64,000 bases of DNA from the NCBI GenBank assembly GCA_965279285.1, contig OZ257148.1, positions 1,984,001 to 2,048,000 on the forward strand. Reading direction: 5' to 3'. Position numbers and translations under genes: made by a program. Source of the stretch: G965279335 sp965279285. GTDB taxonomy: Bacteria > Pseudomonadota > Gammaproteobacteria > DSM-16500. Numbering within the stretch: the first letter of the stretch is position 1; the number at the start of each line of letters is the position of its first letter. The notes under the pieces were generated by a model. That model saw nothing but the letters and a program-made list of their open reading frames with translations. It was not told where the DNA came from and did not search any database. Below, piece after piece: positions 17,301 through 24,649 of the stretch.

Positions 17301-17854
17301 TTTATGCGATTTTCTGTTTCACGACGACGCTCTTTGTATTTTGAAACACCAGCAGCTTCTTCTAAATAATTTCGCATATCATCGGGTCTAGCTTCAATAA
17401 TACGGGAAATCATATTTTGACCAATGATAGAATAACTACGTGGCCCTAAACCTGTACCCAAGAAAATATCAATAATGTCACGTCGACGACAGCGCACTCC
17501 ATTGAGGTAGTAAGTTGAGTCACCTTCACGGGTAATTTGGCGACGAATAGAGATTTCCGCATAGCTTGCATATTCTCCACCAATGGTGCCATCTTGATTA
17601 TCAAAAATTAACTCGATAGAAGCCTGGCCTACAGGCTTACGTGCTGTTGAGCCATTAAAAATAACGTCGGTTAACGATTCACCACGGAGTTGTTTGGCAG
17701 AACTCTCTCCCATGACCCAGCTAACAGCATCAATTACGTTAGATTTACCACAGCCATTAGGACCCACTACGGCGACTAAATTACTGGGAAGTAAGATGGT
17801 TGTAGGATCAACAAATGATTTAAAACCGGAAAGTTTAATTTTCTTTAATTGCAT
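14348..17854 (-). CDS. smc: Chromosome segregation ATPase SMC
   Basis: 1168 residues from the ATG at 17854 (MQLKKIKLSGFKSF). The frame continues 50 codons upstream through a REP and is rejected there. The N-terminal ATPase half has VGPNGCGKSNVIDAVSWVMG. Two very long Gln/Glu-rich coiled coils (about residues 165-500 and 660-1000) flank a hinge near 510-640. The C-terminal half has the ABC signature HLLSGGEKAMTAIAL and Walker B PAPFCLLDEVDAPLDDANI. SMC compacts and aligns newly replicated chromosomes, usually with ScpAB (not in this window). Presence of smc rather than mukBEF excludes the enteric group. First gene of smc-zipA-ligA. Confidence 0.97.
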   Translation of the reverse strand: MQLKKIKLSGFKSFVDPTTILLPSNLVAVVGPNGCGKSNVIDAVSWVMGESSAKQLRGESLTDVIFNGSTARKPVGQASIELIFDNQDGTIGGEYASYAEISIRRQITREGDSTYYLNGVRCRRRDIIDIFLGTGLGPRSYSIIGQNMISRIIEARPDDMRNYLEEAAGVSKYKERRRETENRIKHTKENLERLNDVRTELEKQLGNLKRQATSAEKFKLLKQEERTTRAQWHAIQWRELDTKVVNFSLQSQQLETGLEARQAELVSTDFTLEEQRNNQRDAGEAFQEVQKRYYVVGAEVARLEQDIRHHQEKQRQWQSDIAQLEHDSQDVTRSMEEVEEELKELTQELSYLAPESEAAKEEAVLVLQELAAAEETSQSWQLRWDTFNQCAAKSTQVAQVEQTRIQHLEQKLASIKQRKIQLELEQGQINFADLELEIAGLSAQLEEVLLLTEQQHEQLADYTQQLTTFRAAQQQANTRLDEVRNEIQRLHGQEASLTALQQTALGQRNNRVVQWLESNQLNHHPRLAQDIEVESNWGNAVEKVLGSYLQAVCVDNLADLVEKTNELNEGSLCFFTGTQTAAWTASNTTPTLLSKVKSKWPLASLLAHIYIAETASEAQVISEALAPHESVITRDGLWMSSSWVRISRDENPESGVFEREQELKTLARKIAELTDQRDELEQLLEQTREQTKDTERQREDLQRLSNQTHVQSAELRAQQKTKQERIIDLKSRAERNSKEQTESDEQLEQAQLELTQARSVWQQAMQELEEQADQRDTLSNERELLRDQVQAQRNKVHQTKEQAHQLEIRCQTTRSQQASQQQMHARMQVQLAAINERKTVLQNEFDAFTSTEELESRLAEALNARLKTEEELAQVRAKLEAIDQELRSLEGRRQEAERDVNKTRDKLETLRLEWRELKVKSENQLEQVKEIGFIFEDVLKELPAEADAEAWHDQLEQVTQRIARLGPINLVAIEEYASCSERKEYLDSQYNDLQEGLATLENAIDKIDKETRSRFKETFDTVNQHFQELFPTIFGGGKAYLELTGENLLDAGITVMACPPGKRNSTIHLLSGGEKAMTAIALVFSIFQLNPAPFCLLDEVDAPLDDANIGRFCTLVKKMSEKTQFIFISHNKLAIEMGEHLIGVTMHEPGVSRLVTVDIKEAMALAGA

Positions 17855-17961
17855 AGTCTTGATTTGCTTCCATTGAGTAGTTGCGTTCGTGCCGGTTAAG
17901 AGTATAGCGCACTCTGGAGGGAGATTGAAAGTATCGCTGAGGGCTAATGATGAGAAAATTC

Positions 17962-17991
17962 GGTGGGCACGCTGCGCTTTGCCCACCCTAC
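17962..17991 (+). repeat. REP palindrome (CTAC-ending orientation)
   Basis: Full REP copy upstream of smc. It is paired with the opposite copy at 18071 across an 80-bp spacer that holds another small inverted repeat (TGCCAGC / GCTGGCA, about 18004-18027). The 307-bp gap 17855-18161 holds these repeats and presumably the divergent promoters of smc and the histidine kinase; no gene is seen. Confidence 0.9.
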
Positions 17992-18070
17992 GAAAGCTTG
18001 TCATGCCAGCGCACTTCTAGCTGGCATCTAGAGGATGCGCGCCCACCGTTACCCACCACAAATAATTAAT

Positions 18071-18100
18071 GTAGGGTGGGCAAAGCGCAGCGTGCCCACC
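18071..18100 (+). repeat. REP palindrome (GTAG-first orientation)
   Basis: Right half of the loose REP pair 17962/18071, 61 bp before the histidine kinase start. Confidence 0.9.
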
Positions 18101-18161
18101 GTTACTTCCTTATTAAACCTTACAAGTATAAATATTTGAAAATTTACATTAAACTATCCCA

Positions 18162-19259
18162 ATGAACACGATAACCCACGAACAACGCATGGCGATGTGT
18201 AAATTAAGGCCTTTACCTTATTTTATTGCGGGTTTTGGCCTTTTTATTGCCATTTTTTCTTATTATTTCACACAAAAACTGGAATATATCGGCACTATTT
18301 CAACAAGATTATCTTTATCGGCCCTCTTATTTATTTCTATAACACTGCTATCATTATTTTTAGCTACGCTAACCGCATTCATCCAAATGCGCACAGTACG
18401 TAATCAATTATTAAACACGATCAATCTAAATTTTGAAAAAGAAAAACATGACCGCAACTCACGTCAAGAAACCCACCAAAAGCTAGAAAAAGCCTTACTA
18501 CAAGGACAAAAGCTCCAGGCCATTGGTAACTTAGCAGGGGGTATCGCACATGACTTTAATAACCTTTTATATGCCATTATTGGTTATGTTGAAATGGCTT
18601 GTGAAGATAGCCCAGAAAATAGCCTTATTTATCAAAACTTAACCAAAGTTTTAGAGGCCGCTCATCGCGGTCAAGACCTCATAGCCAGAATTTTAATTTT
18701 CAGCCGCCGCCAACATCATGAATTTCATGCTATCGATTTGCAAAAAACGATAGAAAGCGTGCTAGATCTGTTAAAACCCACTATTCCAGCAAGTGTACTT
18801 ATTCACTTTAATGTTAGCACTCCTGATAATTACAAAATTATGGGTAATCAAACTCAGCTACACCAAGTATTGGTTAATCTGATTAACAATGCTGTTGATG
18901 CCATGGATAGTGAAGGTGCTGTTAACATCACACTGAGCCGCTTATCCACTAATGAAAAATTACTTGAGCAATTACCCAAAACATTTGGCAGTCATTACTT
19001 TAAAATTGATGTCAGTGATACGGGTCATGGAATGGATTCAAAAACCATCGAACGCATATTTGAGCCATTTTTTACAACAAAAGAAGTTGGTAAAGGTACA
19101 GGCTTAGGACTAGCAACAGTCCATGCTATCATTGAAGAACATCAGGGAGAAAATATCGTCACCAGCCAATTAGGTAAAGGCACTACATTTACCATATTAT
19201 TACCCGAATATAATGCGGTTGATCAGGAGATAAACCATGGCAAAAATTTTATTAGTTGA
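18162..19259 (+). CDS. Membrane sensor histidine kinase
   Basis: 365 residues. Two membrane helices (about 18-35 and 50-73) are separated by a very short external loop, then a short linker, a HisKA domain with AGGIAHDFNNLLYAIIGYVE (phospho-accepting His130) and an HATPase domain: N box QVLVNLINNAVDAM, G1 DVSDTGHGMD, F box FEPFFTTKEVGKGTGLGLAT. The HDFNN type of H box is typical of kinases paired with free-standing CheY-like receivers. With almost no periplasmic domain the signal is probably sensed in or inside the membrane. It overlaps the next gene by 23 nt, so the two form a coupled pair. Confidence 0.9.
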   Translation: MNTITHEQRMAMCKLRPLPYFIAGFGLFIAIFSYYFTQKLEYIGTISTRLSLSALLFISITLLSLFLATLTAFIQMRTVRNQLLNTINLNFEKEKHDRNSRQETHQKLEKALLQGQKLQAIGNLAGGIAHDFNNLLYAIIGYVEMACEDSPENSLIYQNLTKVLEAAHRGQDLIARILIFSRRQHHEFHAIDLQKTIESVLDLLKPTIPASVLIHFNVSTPDNYKIMGNQTQLHQVLVNLINNAVDAMDSEGAVNITLSRLSTNEKLLEQLPKTFGSHYFKIDVSDTGHGMDSKTIERIFEPFFTTKEVGKGTGLGLATVHAIIEEHQGENIVTSQLGKGTTFTILLPEYNAVDQEINHGKNFIS

Positions 19260-19620
19260 AGATGATGCGTTAGTGCGCGACATGCTGGCACAAATGCTCC
19301 AAAGAGCAAACCATACCGTTGAATGCGCAGCTAATGGCGAAGAAGCAACAGAACTATTACAACGTATCGAGCCAGACATTATGATCACTGATATTATTAT
19401 GCCAAAAAAAAGCGGCATTACATTAATATCAGAAGTTAAAAATAAACATCCGTTAATGGAAATTATCGCGATTTCTGGTGGCGGTCGTTTAGATCCTACG
19501 GGTTATCTTGATTTATCTGAATCTATTGGTGCGACAGTTTCATTTGAAAAACCGGTTGATAAAGCAGCGTTGTTGATGGCGATTGATTTGTTATTACAAG
19601 GGAAAAAGTTAACTATTTAA
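19237..19620 (+). CDS. Single-domain response regulator (CheY-like receiver)
   Basis: 127 residues, receiver domain only. The acidic pair is in LLVEDDALVRD (Asp9, Asp10), the phospho-acceptor is Asp52 in IMITDIIMPKKSG, the switch Ser80 lies in IIAISGGG, and Lys105 is in FEKPVDK. There is no DNA-binding or output domain, so it must act by protein contact or pass phosphate on. A ribosome site (AGGAG) sits before the ATG inside the kinase gene. It is the cognate partner of the overlapping kinase. Confidence 0.92.
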   Translation: MAKILLVEDDALVRDMLAQMLQRANHTVECAANGEEATELLQRIEPDIMITDIIMPKKSGITLISEVKNKHPLMEIIAISGGGRLDPTGYLDLSESIGATVSFEKPVDKAALLMAIDLLLQGKKLTI

Positions 19621-19645
19621 TTCATCTGTCATGTCACTAGCTTTT

Positions 19646-19740
19646 GTAGGGTGGGCAAAGCGCAGCGTGCCCACCGTTCATTGTACGCCAAGCATGGTGC
19701 ACGTTCGAACGGTGGGCACGCTACGCTTTGCCCACCCTAC
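19646..19740 (+). repeat. Outward-footed REP pair with intron-like spacer
   Basis: REP copies 19646-19675 (GTAG first) and 19711-19740 (CTAC last, one change, CTACGC for CTGCGC). This arrangement is the reverse of most pairs: the GTAG feet point outward. The 35-bp spacer contains a match to the start of the group IIC intron. No gene lies between 19621 and 19797. Confidence 0.88.
19683..19702 (+). other. Possible remnant of a group IIC intron 5' end
   Basis: GTACGCCAAGCATGGTGCAC follows a REP hairpin by the 7 nt GTTCATT. The intact intron at 9978 begins GTGCGCCAAGCATGGCGCAG after the same REP and GTTCCTT. The same orientation and the same distance suggest a deleted intron copy, but the match is short and imperfectly palindromic, so chance or a native hairpin is possible. 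Confidence 0.4.
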
Positions 19741-19797
19741 ATTTTTATAATTTATAACGACAGAACACTAAAATAATTAAATCATAAATATTTTTAA

Positions 19798-20454
19798 TTA
19801 AAAATCACTATAACTTATACTATTTTCTTTAACTTCGCTTTCTTCTCTAACATTTGGTTTCTGCCTTAATGTTGTTACAGGCGCCGCGCAACCAAAACAA
19901 TAAACAGATAACGTTGAACACCGGCAAAATGAACAATGAATGCTTGTATAATAATTTAAGCCACTTAACAATGAGACCACTTCTGATAATGTTATAGACT
20001 CTCCACGAAAAGGACGATAACGAATAGTAACTACATCGTGAATAGTCAGTTTATTATCAATATTAGTTTTTATTTTTTCATATGGGTCTACAGGCTTCCC
20101 AGAGGAACACTTTTCTTTAAGATTATGCAAAAACTTAGTAACCAACGGAACTAGCGGAGAATCTTTATGATAGCCTGCTACTTTGGTTAAATCATAATTA
20201 GGACACTTACTTCCCGCAGATATTGTCTCTACTGGCTCCTGCTTTTGATTGGCCAATGCTTGAAACGTGGTGTTTAAAATATGCCCTTGTGGCACATAAA
20301 ATAACACTTCCATATTTGGAGGGACATTAAAGGCCTTATTACGCAATGTTTGTTCGCCATGACAATCGATAACCACACTTTTATGTACTGGCTGACCCAA
20401 GTTTGAAGACCATAACTTAATTTTTTCGCCTAACGTCTGAAATCCTGTTGTCAT
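19798..20454 (-). CDS. Unrecognised Cys-rich protein, possibly Stv-like putative adhesin
   Basis: 218 residues; not confidently recognised. Segments such as VVIDCHGEQTLRNKAFNVPP, VLFYVPQGHIL and HDVVTIRYRPFRGESITLSE recall the 'putative adhesin' Stv-like domain found in pathogen and symbiont proteins, but this is from memory and weak. There is no signal peptide or membrane helix. A cysteine cluster at about residues 176-192 (CSFCRCSTLSVYCFGC) could bind metal. The C-terminal tail is short and acidic. It is a lone gene on the minus strand between a REP pair and a toxin-antitoxin locus, so it is likely accessory; a host-directed role is possible but not shown. Confidence 0.45.
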   Translation of the reverse strand: MTTGFQTLGEKIKLWSSNLGQPVHKSVVIDCHGEQTLRNKAFNVPPNMEVLFYVPQGHILNTTFQALANQKQEPVETISAGSKCPNYDLTKVAGYHKDSPLVPLVTKFLHNLKEKCSSGKPVDPYEKIKTNIDNKLTIHDVVTIRYRPFRGESITLSEVVSLLSGLNYYTSIHCSFCRCSTLSVYCFGCAAPVTTLRQKPNVREESEVKENSISYSDF

Positions 20455-20555
20455 AAAAATAAATCCTCAAGTTAAATAAAAATATCTGTGTCAAACATAG
20501 CTTTCACTTTGATGAAAAATAAGCGTGAAATTTTCAATCTAACAAAAAAATCAAT

Positions 20556-21053
20556 TCACTCAGTCAAAATTGAATATACTGTTTTTAAAGTCATGATAAG
20601 AGTCATTGGCTGCAAAGGTGATTCAACAAAACCACGCGACAAATAAAACTGTTTAGCTTGCGCCGATAATGCATGAACTAAAACAGCAAAAACACCTGCA
20701 TCACTTGCCACATTAACCGAACGAAGCATTGCATCACGCAACAAAGCACTCCCAAGTCCTTTATTATGGTAATTTAAATCTATTGCCAATCTACCAAGTA
20801 ACAACACTGGCAATGGATCAGGCATATTACGCCGCATAGATTTAAGCGCAGACTCATGACTAATTGCGCCAGCTGAAAGCGTATAATATCCAATAACTTT
20901 TTTACCTCTGCACAACACAAAACAACGTGAAGCGCCAGATATTTGATTTTTAATAGCCCGTTTTTTAAGCCATTCATCAAGGGACAATTCCCCACTGTTA
21001 AAGTCAACAACCTCATGCTCAATCGATATCGCAGTTGGAGGCAACAAGATCAT
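20556..21053 (-). CDS. GNAT acetyltransferase toxin (TacT/AtaT-like)
   Basis: 165 residues of the GNAT fold. Toxins of this family acetylate the amino group on charged tRNAs and stop translation. Visible features: an N-terminal HEVVDFNSGELSLDEWLKK, typical of toxin GNATs; RCFVLCRGKKVIGYYTLSAGA in the central sheet; the acetyl-CoA loop LLGRLAIDLNYHNKGLGSAL; and YLSRGFVESPLQPMTLIMTL at the end. It begins 2 nt after the DUF1778 antitoxin ends, in the usual antitoxin-first order. The frame is intact. The family is clear; the tRNA target is unknown. Confidence 0.9.
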   Translation of the reverse strand: MILLPPTAISIEHEVVDFNSGELSLDEWLKKRAIKNQISGASRCFVLCRGKKVIGYYTLSAGAISHESALKSMRRNMPDPLPVLLLGRLAIDLNYHNKGLGSALLRDAMLRSVNVASDAGVFAVLVHALSAQAKQFYLSRGFVESPLQPMTLIMTLKTVYSILTE

Positions 21054-21055
21054 GG

Positions 21056-21337
21056 TTACTTATCCCATGGCGCTTTTGTTTTAAGTAATCGGCGCAATTT
21101 ATCTGTTACTGGCAATGGTTTATCAAGTAAGGCTTGTAATTTTTTAAACGTACCGTGATCAACCGTAAAAAATGCCTGGTCAAGCAATACATCCTCCGCT
21201 TTACGACAAGCGGCATCCAACATAAAGTCAGATCGACTACGCCCCTCTCGCTCAGCTGCTTGATCAATTAAATCACGTTGGCGCGCCTTAGCCCGAATAT
21301 TAATAGATATGGATAAATTAGATTGTGTTTGTCTCAT
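21056..21337 (-). CDS. DUF1778 (TacA-like) antitoxin
   Basis: 93 residues from the ATG at 21337, which has a strong AAGGAGG site (21345-21352 on the minus strand); upstream codons are not needed. DUF1778 antitoxins have an N-terminal ribbon-helix-helix DNA-binding part (NLSISINIRAKARQRDLIDQ) and a C-terminal toxin-wrapping part. REGRSRSDFMLDAACRKAED is the family core. The C-terminal TKAPWDK resembles the tail that blocks the GNAT active site. A perfect palindrome upstream is the likely operator, so the protein probably autoregulates with its toxin. Confidence 0.9.
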   Translation of the reverse strand: MRQTQSNLSISINIRAKARQRDLIDQAAEREGRSRSDFMLDAACRKAEDVLLDQAFFTVDHGTFKKLQALLDKPLPVTDKLRRLLKTKAPWDK

Positions 21338-21365
21338 AATTATACGCCTCCTTATATACATTAAA

Positions 21366-21381
21366 TATACAATATTGTATA
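21366..21381. promoter_or_regulatory. Perfect 16-bp palindrome, likely TA operator
   Basis: TATACAATATTGTATA is its own reverse complement and sits 29 bp upstream of the antitoxin start, beyond the ribosome site. It is a good candidate binding site for the ribbon-helix-helix antitoxin. Its AT-rich centre may also overlap a -10 element. Function is inferred from position and symmetry. Confidence 0.6.
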
Positions 21382-21397
21382 GAACATTGCAACACAG

Positions 21398-23686
21398 TCA
21401 AAAATAATATTTTTTATGCATTAACCGATACAAACTCAATGCTGAAATGGATTGATCAGCACCGATAACAAATTGAATTGCACCGTCTTCAACAGTATCG
21501 TATTGAGTTGTATTACGATGCTGATATTTTTCAACAACTGTTTTGTTGGGGAAATGATAGCGATTACGATAACCCACTGGAAATAACACATAAGCTGGGT
21601 TAACTGCTTCAATAAAACTATCTTCTGCAGATGTTTTACTGCCGTGATGAGGTGCAACTAAAACCGTTGATTTTAATTGTTCTGCCGCATAGCTAACCAA
21701 GTATTTTTCTGCTGATTTTTCAATATCGCCTGTTAATAAAATTTGATTTTTTCCTGCTGACACCTTAAGCACACACGAGCTATCATTATTTAATTCTAAA
21801 CTCTCAGGCGCCGGATATAAAAATTGAAAGGACACTCCATCCCAAATCCAGTTTTGATTTTTCAAACAAAACTCTGCACGACCCACAGGAAATTTATCAG
21901 GCACACTGGTTTTAATCGACTTTACATTAAACGAATTTAAAATAGCTTTAGCTCCGCCAATATGATCATTATCACCATGACTAATCACTAGCATATCAAT
22001 ATCTTTAATAGCCAACGTTCGTAAAAATGGCGTTACTACATTATTTCCCATATCAAAACTATCACTTAAGCGTGCGCCGGTATCAAATATAAGTAGATGT
22101 TTTTGTGTTTGCACTACCGCCGAAAGACCCTGACCAACATCCAATAAAGTAAACCAAGCTTCACCTGCTTTAGGCATGGATGGTTTATAAAAAATTAATG
22201 GTAAAATCCATAATATTCCTAACCATCTGCCGGGGGCTCCTTGCGGCACTAATAAAATAACAACGCCTACACAAGCAAAAATAATAATCCAATTGTTTGG
22301 AATATATTGATACCAAGCAGCCCATGATAGATTGGATAAATAGGTGAGTATTTTCCATAATACACTTAAGTTTTTATCAGCTAATGTTAAAAAAAAGATT
22401 GCTAACTGGTTAGAAAATAAAAATACAAAACATCCCAACAAAGTCAATGGCACAATAACAAATCCCACCCAAGGAATCGCGATGCTATTGGCGATAAATG
22501 CAATTAATGAAAATTGTTGAAACAATCCAACGCTCAGCGGCAATAAACCCAGCGCAATAACCCATTGTACTCTACCCCACTTCCACCAAATACCACGTGG
22601 ATTTAATCGAGCACTGACACCATAAATAATTAATGCAATCGATCCAAATGATAAGCAAAAACTATCTGATAATGCACTCAGTGGATTTATGATTAACACG
22701 ACAAAAAAAGCAATACTCCATGATTGCCAGGCATTATTTTTTCGCCGTAATAATGTAATGATTAAATAGGTTGTCAACATGATACACGCACGTTGACTTG
22801 GAATAGAGAACCCTGAAAGCGCGCTATAAGTACCCGCCATCAATAAGGATGCTATCGCTCCTGCATGCACAGAAGGTAACTTTAAAGTTAATCTTGGAAA
22901 CTGCCGCCATAAATAATTAACTAATGCAAAAATAAATCCAGAAATAATGCCAATATGTAATCCAGCAATGGCCATAAGATGATTGGTGCCGGTATTACGT
23001 AATATTTGCCATTGCGGTTGTGCGATACCTTGTCTTTCACCTACAGCAAGAGCAACAATCCAAGGCGAGGTTAAAGTAACAGGTAAATTTTTTTCAATTT
23101 TTTCTTTTAAATTTTGTCTTAAACGATTAATGGGATATTGATACCCATGTTGGTTTATTATTTTATTTTCTGGATTAGACAGTATATAGCCATTAGCACG
23201 AATTCCCTCAGAGAATGCCCAGGTTTCATAATTAAAACCGCCTGGGTTCATTAAGCCATGAATTCTTTTTAAACGAACAGTAAAACGCCATTGGTCTCCG
23301 ACATTGATATTATTCGGTGCATCGCGCCAATTTAATTTTATTAATGTGTGTTGCGGTTGGTTATTGAGTTTAGTCAGAGAAAATAAAAAGCTTGTTTGAT
23401 GCTGATCGACAGCGGGGATGCTGGCGATGTAGCCAATAATTGGGAGGGTCTTACCCTCTTCTTCTTTTGGTAAAGTCCAGGCGAGTTGGTGATAGCTGTA
23501 TAAAAAGCTCCAGATAAATCCGCTGGTGAAGATGATGAAGAAAGTAGTGTATTTTCGATGTCTTTTATTAATATAGATTAATAGGCTTAATATCAGCATA
23601 AAAACTATGCTGAATATGCTGGGTAAATGAGATAGATGCAGAAGAGATAAATCTCCTAGCCAAAAAGCGAGAGTAAAAAATAGCAT
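21398..23686 (-). CDS. comEC: DNA internalization protein ComEC/Rec2
   Basis: 762 residues. The N-terminal part has several hydrophobic segments and an OB-like periplasmic domain (about 75-180). The central competence domain has NHLMAIAGLHIGIISGFIFA and about seven membrane helices (200-490). The C-terminal metallo-beta-lactamase-like domain has LLDVGQGLSAVVQT, DTGARLSDSFDMG, VISHGDNDHIGG and LVAPHHGSKTSAEDSF. ComEC forms the inner-membrane channel for single-stranded DNA in natural transformation; the C-terminal domain is proposed to degrade the other strand. AAGG lies about 9 nt before the ATG. Next to lolCD, as in many gammaproteobacteria, except for the RAYT insertion. Length is full. Confidence 0.95.
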   Translation of the reverse strand: MLFFTLAFWLGDLSLLHLSHLPSIFSIVFMLILSLLIYINKRHRKYTTFFIIFTSGFIWSFLYSYHQLAWTLPKEEEGKTLPIIGYIASIPAVDQHQTSFLFSLTKLNNQPQHTLIKLNWRDAPNNINVGDQWRFTVRLKRIHGLMNPGGFNYETWAFSEGIRANGYILSNPENKIINQHGYQYPINRLRQNLKEKIEKNLPVTLTSPWIVALAVGERQGIAQPQWQILRNTGTNHLMAIAGLHIGIISGFIFALVNYLWRQFPRLTLKLPSVHAGAIASLLMAGTYSALSGFSIPSQRACIMLTTYLIITLLRRKNNAWQSWSIAFFVVLIINPLSALSDSFCLSFGSIALIIYGVSARLNPRGIWWKWGRVQWVIALGLLPLSVGLFQQFSLIAFIANSIAIPWVGFVIVPLTLLGCFVFLFSNQLAIFFLTLADKNLSVLWKILTYLSNLSWAAWYQYIPNNWIIIFACVGVVILLVPQGAPGRWLGILWILPLIFYKPSMPKAGEAWFTLLDVGQGLSAVVQTQKHLLIFDTGARLSDSFDMGNNVVTPFLRTLAIKDIDMLVISHGDNDHIGGAKAILNSFNVKSIKTSVPDKFPVGRAEFCLKNQNWIWDGVSFQFLYPAPESLELNNDSSCVLKVSAGKNQILLTGDIEKSAEKYLVSYAAEQLKSTVLVAPHHGSKTSAEDSFIEAVNPAYVLFPVGYRNRYHFPNKTVVEKYQHRNTTQYDTVEDGAIQFVIGADQSISALSLYRLMHKKYYF

Positions 23687-23708
23687 GTGAACCTTGATAA
23701 TAAGAAAC

Positions 23709-23818
23709 GGTGGGCACGCTGCGCTTTGCCCACCCTACATTATGATATAATAATAGAATTGTAATGATATTAACGTTGTAATAATTTTGTAGGGTGGGCA
23801 AAGCGCAGCATGCCCACC
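23709..23818 (+). repeat. Inverted REP pair, left flank of the RAYT gene
   Basis: REP copies 23709-23738 and 23789-23818 with a 50-bp AT-rich spacer (starts ATTATGATATAATAATAG). The whole 110 bp recurs at 24461-24570 with 2 differences, in the same orientation, on the other side of the transposase gene. Confidence 0.93.
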
Positions 23819-23828
23819 GTTTTCAACA

Positions 23829-24350
23829 TCATTCTAAATTAAGACTCTGAATTTGATCAGGCTCACAACTACTTCCCCAATCTATTTCATACAACCCCTT
23901 ACCAACATCACGCCTAAAAGTGCTATAAAGCCAATCAGACGGTTTATTAACATATCCATGCTTTACAGGATTATAATAAATATAATCTAAGCACCGCTGT
24001 AAATCTTTTTCATCTCGAATTAAACGTTCCCAAAAGCGCTTTTGCCAAATGTTTTTTTCACGACGATTATTTATATAGCCATTTATTCCAATAGAAAAGT
24101 ATCGCTTAATTAAATTCCAGCGCTTTGAAAAATCAGCATCATCCTGCGGAAGGCTCCAAATACAGTGAAGATGGTCAGGTAAAATGACAATTCCTTTAAT
24201 ACAAAACGGATATTTTTTTATCACATATTGAAATGCGGACCGTAGTCTTCTTATGGCTTTGTTATTGCATAACAATGGTTTTCGATCATGCGTTACTAAT
24301 GTAAAAAAATAAGTTCCGCCATTAATATATACTCGGTGATAGTTACTCAT
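23829..24350 (-). CDS. REP-associated tyrosine transposase (RAYT, IS200-like TnpA_REP)
   Basis: 173 residues from the ATG at 24350 (MSNYHRVY), with AGGAAA just upstream; a TTG six codons earlier is less likely. The Y1 HUH fold is visible: GGTYFFTLVTHDRKPLL near the start, the metal-binding HUH motif in VILPDHLHCIWSLP, then IWQKRFWERLIRDEKDLQRC and the candidate catalytic tyrosine in LDYIYYNPVKHGYV. RAYTs cleave and rejoin single-stranded REP hairpins with a GTAG/GGAG foot and are thought to spread REPs; they are usually single-copy and domesticated. Flanked by near-identical REP pairs with GTAG feet. It lies between comEC and lolD, normally close neighbours, so it is an insertion there. Confidence 0.93.
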   Translation of the reverse strand: MSNYHRVYINGGTYFFTLVTHDRKPLLCNNKAIRRLRSAFQYVIKKYPFCIKGIVILPDHLHCIWSLPQDDADFSKRWNLIKRYFSIGINGYINNRREKNIWQKRFWERLIRDEKDLQRCLDYIYYNPVKHGYVNKPSDWLYSTFRRDVGKGLYEIDWGSSCEPDQIQSLNLE

Positions 24351-24460
24351 TGGGGTTTCCTTTTTCAAAAAATTAAATAGGTTTTTTAGTATGATTGAGG
24401 GTTGCTGGTGGGTTTTTGTGATGTGAAATTAGGAAAGGATTTTTCGAAGGAGGCAGGGTT

Positions 24461-24570
24461 GGTGGGCACGCTGCGCTTTGCCCACCCTACATTATGATAT
24501 AATAATAGAATTGTAATGATATTAACGTTGTAATAATTTTGTAGGGTGAGCAAAGCGCAGCGTGCCCACC
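24461..24570 (+). repeat. Inverted REP pair, right flank of the RAYT gene
   Basis: REP copies 24461-24490 and 24541-24570 (the second with GTGAGC for GTGGGC). Direct repeat of 23709-23818. About 110 bp lie between it and the transposase start. Confidence 0.93.
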
Positions 24571-24614
24571 GTTTTTTGCACAATATAATATAATATTAAA
24601 ATTGTAATGCTTTT

Positions 24615-24644
24615 GTAGGGTGGGCAAAGCGCAGCGTGCCCACC
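24615..24644 (+). repeat. REP palindrome (GTAG-first orientation)
   Basis: Additional full REP copy, 5 bp before the lolD stop codon. The spacer before it (TTAAAATTGTAATGCTTTT) resembles the spacers of the neighbouring pairs and of the pair at 56044. Confidence 0.9.
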
Positions 24645-24649
24645 ATTCC

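Noticed and set aside
17855..18004. 50-residue N-terminal extension of SMC
   Set aside because: The extension includes a REP-derived peptide (VGKAQRAH). The family start MQLKKIKLSGFKSF is at 17854.
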